Part shown: positions 16,352 through 18,066 of the stretch, one piece after another
Layout: every line of letters begins with the position of its first letter
How positions within the stretch are numbered: the stretch's first letter is position 1
Assembly (NCBI GenBank): GCA_025350945.1
Contig: JANXWW010000105.1
Location: 1-18,066 of the forward strand
DNA from: Burkholderiales bacterium
Lineage (GTDB): Bacteria > Pseudomonadota > Gammaproteobacteria > Burkholderiales > Usitatibacteraceae
Reading direction: 5' to 3'
Length of the DNA: 18,066 nt
Position numbers and translations under genes: made by a program
Notes under the pieces: model-generated
Databases searched by the model: none
What the model saw: the letters and a program-made list of their open reading frames with translations, nothing else
What the model was told of the DNA's origin: nothing

Positions 16352-16364
16352 ATGAATTTAATAT

Positions 16365-16386
16365 TTTGGTCGTTTTATTGACCAAA
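16365..16386. promoter_or_regulatory. Inverted repeat in the M23 peptidase / tyrS divergent region
   Basis: TTTGGTC (16365-16371) and GACCAAA (16380-16386) form a perfect seven-base inverted repeat with an AT-rich eight-base centre. It lies 14 bases before the peptidase start and about 80 before that of tyrS. It could be a protein site or a hairpin in the peptidase leader. TTGACC within it could be a -35 element toward tyrS, but no matching -10 is evident. Confidence 0.4.
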
Positions 16387-16419
16387 GAATGCGCCATGAC
16401 ATTGAACAGTAACAGAGAT

Positions 16420-16435
16420 ATGACACTTCTGTCAT
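16420..16435 (+). other. Hairpin in the tyrS leader
   Basis: ATGACA (16420-16425) pairs with TGTCAT (16430-16435) around a CTTC loop, about 20 bases before the tyrS ribosome site. A third ATGACA copy lies at 16396. No T-box elements are visible, and T-boxes are not expected in this group. Confidence 0.35.
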
Positions 16436-16466
16436 CCCGTAAATTATGAATTTTCAGGAATTGAAC

Positions 16467-17672
16467 ATGAATCAAGCTGTTGATGTGGATGCCGCACTGG
16501 CTATTATTAAGCGCGGCGTGGATGAGCTAATTGTTGAATCCGAGTTGCGAAAAAAACTTGAAACAGGGAGAAAGCTGCGTATCAAGCTCGGTCTGGATCC
16601 GACTGCGCCAGATTTGCATTTGGGGCATACCGTTGTGTTGAATAAGATGCGGGAATTGCAAGATTTAGGCCACCAAGTTATTTTCCTCATTGGTGACTTC
16701 ACTTCCGCAATTGGCGACCCCAGCGGACGCAATGCAACCCGTCCACCGTTGACCAAAGAGCAAATCGAAGTCAATGCTAAGACCTACTTCGCTCAAGCAA
16801 GTTTAGTGCTTGATGCGGAAAAAACAGAAATTCGCTACAACTCGGAATGGTGCGATCCGCTTGGCGCACGCGGCATGATTCAACTCGCCTCGCGCTGGAC
16901 AGTGGCGAGGATGCTGGAGCGCGATGACTTTACGAAGCGCTATCAAGGAGGTGTACCGATCTTGGTGCATGAGTTTTTATATCCTCTTATGCAAGGCTAT
17001 GACTCGGTTGCGTTGAAATCGGATTTGGAGTTAGGTGGTACGGATCAAAAATTTAATTTGCTGGTTGGCCGAGAACTTCAGAAGCAATACGGTCAGGAGC
17101 CGCAGTGCATACTCACTATGCCGCTGTTGGAAGGCTTGGACGGCGTTGAAAAAATGTCGAAATCCAAGGGTAATTACATCGGCATTACCGACGCTCCTAA
17201 CGATATGTTTGGCAAATTGATGTCGGTGTCGGATGATTTAATGTGGAAATATATTCCGATGCTGTCGTTTCAAGCGCCCGAGATCATGGCTGGTTGGAGG
17301 CGGGAAGTTGCGGCCGGACGAAATCCGCGCGACATCAAAGTGACATTTGCACAAGAAATTGTCACTCGCTTTCATTCCAAAAGTGACGCAGAGCAGGCGC
17401 TAGCGGATTTTGAATTGCGGAGTCGCGGCGGTATTCCTGATGAAATGGAAGAAATTACGCTATCCGTTGTTGGGACAAGTTTAGGTATCGGTCAATTGAT
17501 GAAACAAGCGGGCCTCACACCCAGCACAGCGGAAGCGTTTCGTATGATTGAACAGGGTGGCGTCAAGCTGGATGGCGAGAAGGTATATGACAAGACACTC
17601 GTGATTGCCAAGGGCGTTACTGTCGTTGCCCAGGTTGGGAAAAGAAGATTTGCCCGCGTCACGCTGAGTTAG
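16467..17672 (+). CDS. tyrS: Tyrosyl-tRNA synthetase
   Basis: The product is 401 residues from the ATG at 16467, chosen because AGGAA lies six bases upstream; an in-frame ATG at 16446 would add seven residues and has no ribosome site. It charges tRNA-Tyr in the cytoplasm. From the chosen start, the class I motifs are HLGH at 51-54 and KMSKS at 229-233, and a C-terminal S4 RNA-binding domain covers about 335-401 (TPSTAEAFRMIEQGGVKLDG). The sequence is of the TyrS2 type. Codon use looks less GC-biased than in the neighbours. No terminator is seen before the rRNA promoter 55 bases downstream. Confidence 0.96.
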   Translation: MNQAVDVDAALAIIKRGVDELIVESELRKKLETGRKLRIKLGLDPTAPDLHLGHTVVLNKMRELQDLGHQVIFLIGDFTSAIGDPSGRNATRPPLTKEQIEVNAKTYFAQASLVLDAEKTEIRYNSEWCDPLGARGMIQLASRWTVARMLERDDFTKRYQGGVPILVHEFLYPLMQGYDSVALKSDLELGGTDQKFNLLVGRELQKQYGQEPQCILTMPLLEGLDGVEKMSKSKGNYIGITDAPNDMFGKLMSVSDDLMWKYIPMLSFQAPEIMAGWRREVAAGRNPRDIKVTFAQEIVTRFHSKSDAEQALADFELRSRGGIPDEMEEITLSVVGTSLGIGQLMKQAGLTPSTAEAFRMIEQGGVKLDGEKVYDKTLVIAKGVTVVAQVGKRRFARVTLS

Positions 17673-17686
17673 AGAAGTTAGAGAAA

Positions 17687-17756
17687 AACTTATTTGTGAT
17701 TATTTTGAAATAATTCCACAAAAAGGGTTGACCAGGATTGTGCAGCGCGGCATAAT
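17687..17756 (+). promoter_or_regulatory. Strong rRNA operon promoter with AT-rich upstream element
   Basis: TTGACC (17728-17733) and CATAAT (17751-17756), each five of six to consensus, are separated by 17 bases. The 40 bases upstream are A/T-rich, include a palindrome at 17699-17714 (ATTATT/AATAAT), and look like an UP element. Transcription would start near 17763. The boxA-like motif downstream supports an rrn promoter. Confidence 0.82.
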
Positions 17757-17762
17757 AGCAAT

Positions 17763-18066
17763 CCTTCGAAACGCAACGCAAATCAGTTTGCTGAGTGTGA
17801 AGAACCAATTCGAAACGTTCTTTAAAAATAAGACAACCGATTAAGGTGGGTACTGTTTACTAGGGTGCCTTGGAGACGCGGTGGTTGTGGGTTTGGCGCA
17901 AGCCAAGCGCATGATCACATTGGCGGATTCAAGGATTGAGCTCGAAATAATGAAGTACCTGCTTGAAGAAGTAAACATTGATAGGTAAATTTTTACCTGT
18001 TGATACTTTGAGAGTGGGAAGATAATTTTGGTTTAGCGTTGATTGAATGTAAAAGTTTGATTGATT
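17763..18066 (+). ncRNA. rRNA operon leader (5' external transcribed spacer), 16S gene beyond the edge
   Basis: A boxA-like GTTCTTTAAAAAT lies at 17817-17829, preceded by AGAAC (17801-17805) that can pair with GTTCT (17817-17821). The following GACAACCGATTAAGGTGGG resembles the spacer after boxA in betaproteobacterial rrn leaders. Further hairpins are TTGGC-GCAA-GCCAA (17893-17906, a GNRA loop) and AGGTAA/TTACCT (17983-17998). The usual 16S 5' end is not reached. BoxA binds the antitermination complex; the folds likely guide processing. Confidence 0.75.

Noticed and set aside
18049..18066. Possible 5' end of 16S rRNA (AAAGTTTGATTGATT resembles AGAGTTTGATC)
   Set aside because: It diverges from the conserved 16S start after a few bases, so it is more likely leader sequence just before the gene.

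Overview
The window looks like a chromosome segment of a betaproteobacterium, probably Burkholderiales or Nitrosomonadales. This rests on gene content: a divergent murJ/rpsT pair, an M23 peptidase divergent from tyrS, and an rRNA leader whose boxA is followed by a GACAACCGAT-type stretch. No taxonomic search was possible. Nearly all genes are intact housekeeping, envelope or transport genes. I see no insertion sequence, prophage, CRISPR array or tRNA.

Layout. At 1-1221 lies the N-terminal part of murJ (lipid II flippase), reading leftward off the window edge. At 1395-1691 is rpsT with a clear promoter and a strong terminator. A gene-free stretch follows (1778-2408), holding a 12-bp tandem repeat. 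At 2409-3890 is a secreted serine protease of the lysyl endopeptidase type, ending in a hairpin terminator. From 9293 down to 3999 everything is on the minus strand: tupB-tupC-tupA (tungstate ABC importer), a 13-codon small ORF, an M14 zinc carboxypeptidase, and a coupled pair of membrane/periplasmic genes of DUF2157 and probable DUF4824 type. Divergent from tupB, on the plus strand, are a regulator with a DNA-binding head and a molybdate/tungstate-type sensing domain, then a FecCD-type permease and its ATPase. Next come a catalase behind an OxyR-like site, a class V aminotransferase and an M23 peptidase (both minus strand), tyrS (plus), and the promoter and leader of an rRNA operon, cut off before the 16S gene.

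How the genes work together. The most interesting part is 7062-12054. A single regulator sits between two structurally different ABC importers: a complete TupBCA system, and a FecCD/BtuCD-type permease-ATPase pair without a binding protein. In Haemophilus influenzae the FecCD-type MolBC system carries molybdate and tungstate. The layout therefore suggests a combined oxyanion uptake locus read out by one sensor, but this is inference. The short gap between tupB and the regulator holds three ATGC motifs spaced exactly 10 bp and a separate small inverted repeat; both are operator candidates. The envelope genes (murJ, M14 and M23 peptidases) are scattered and do not form one operon.
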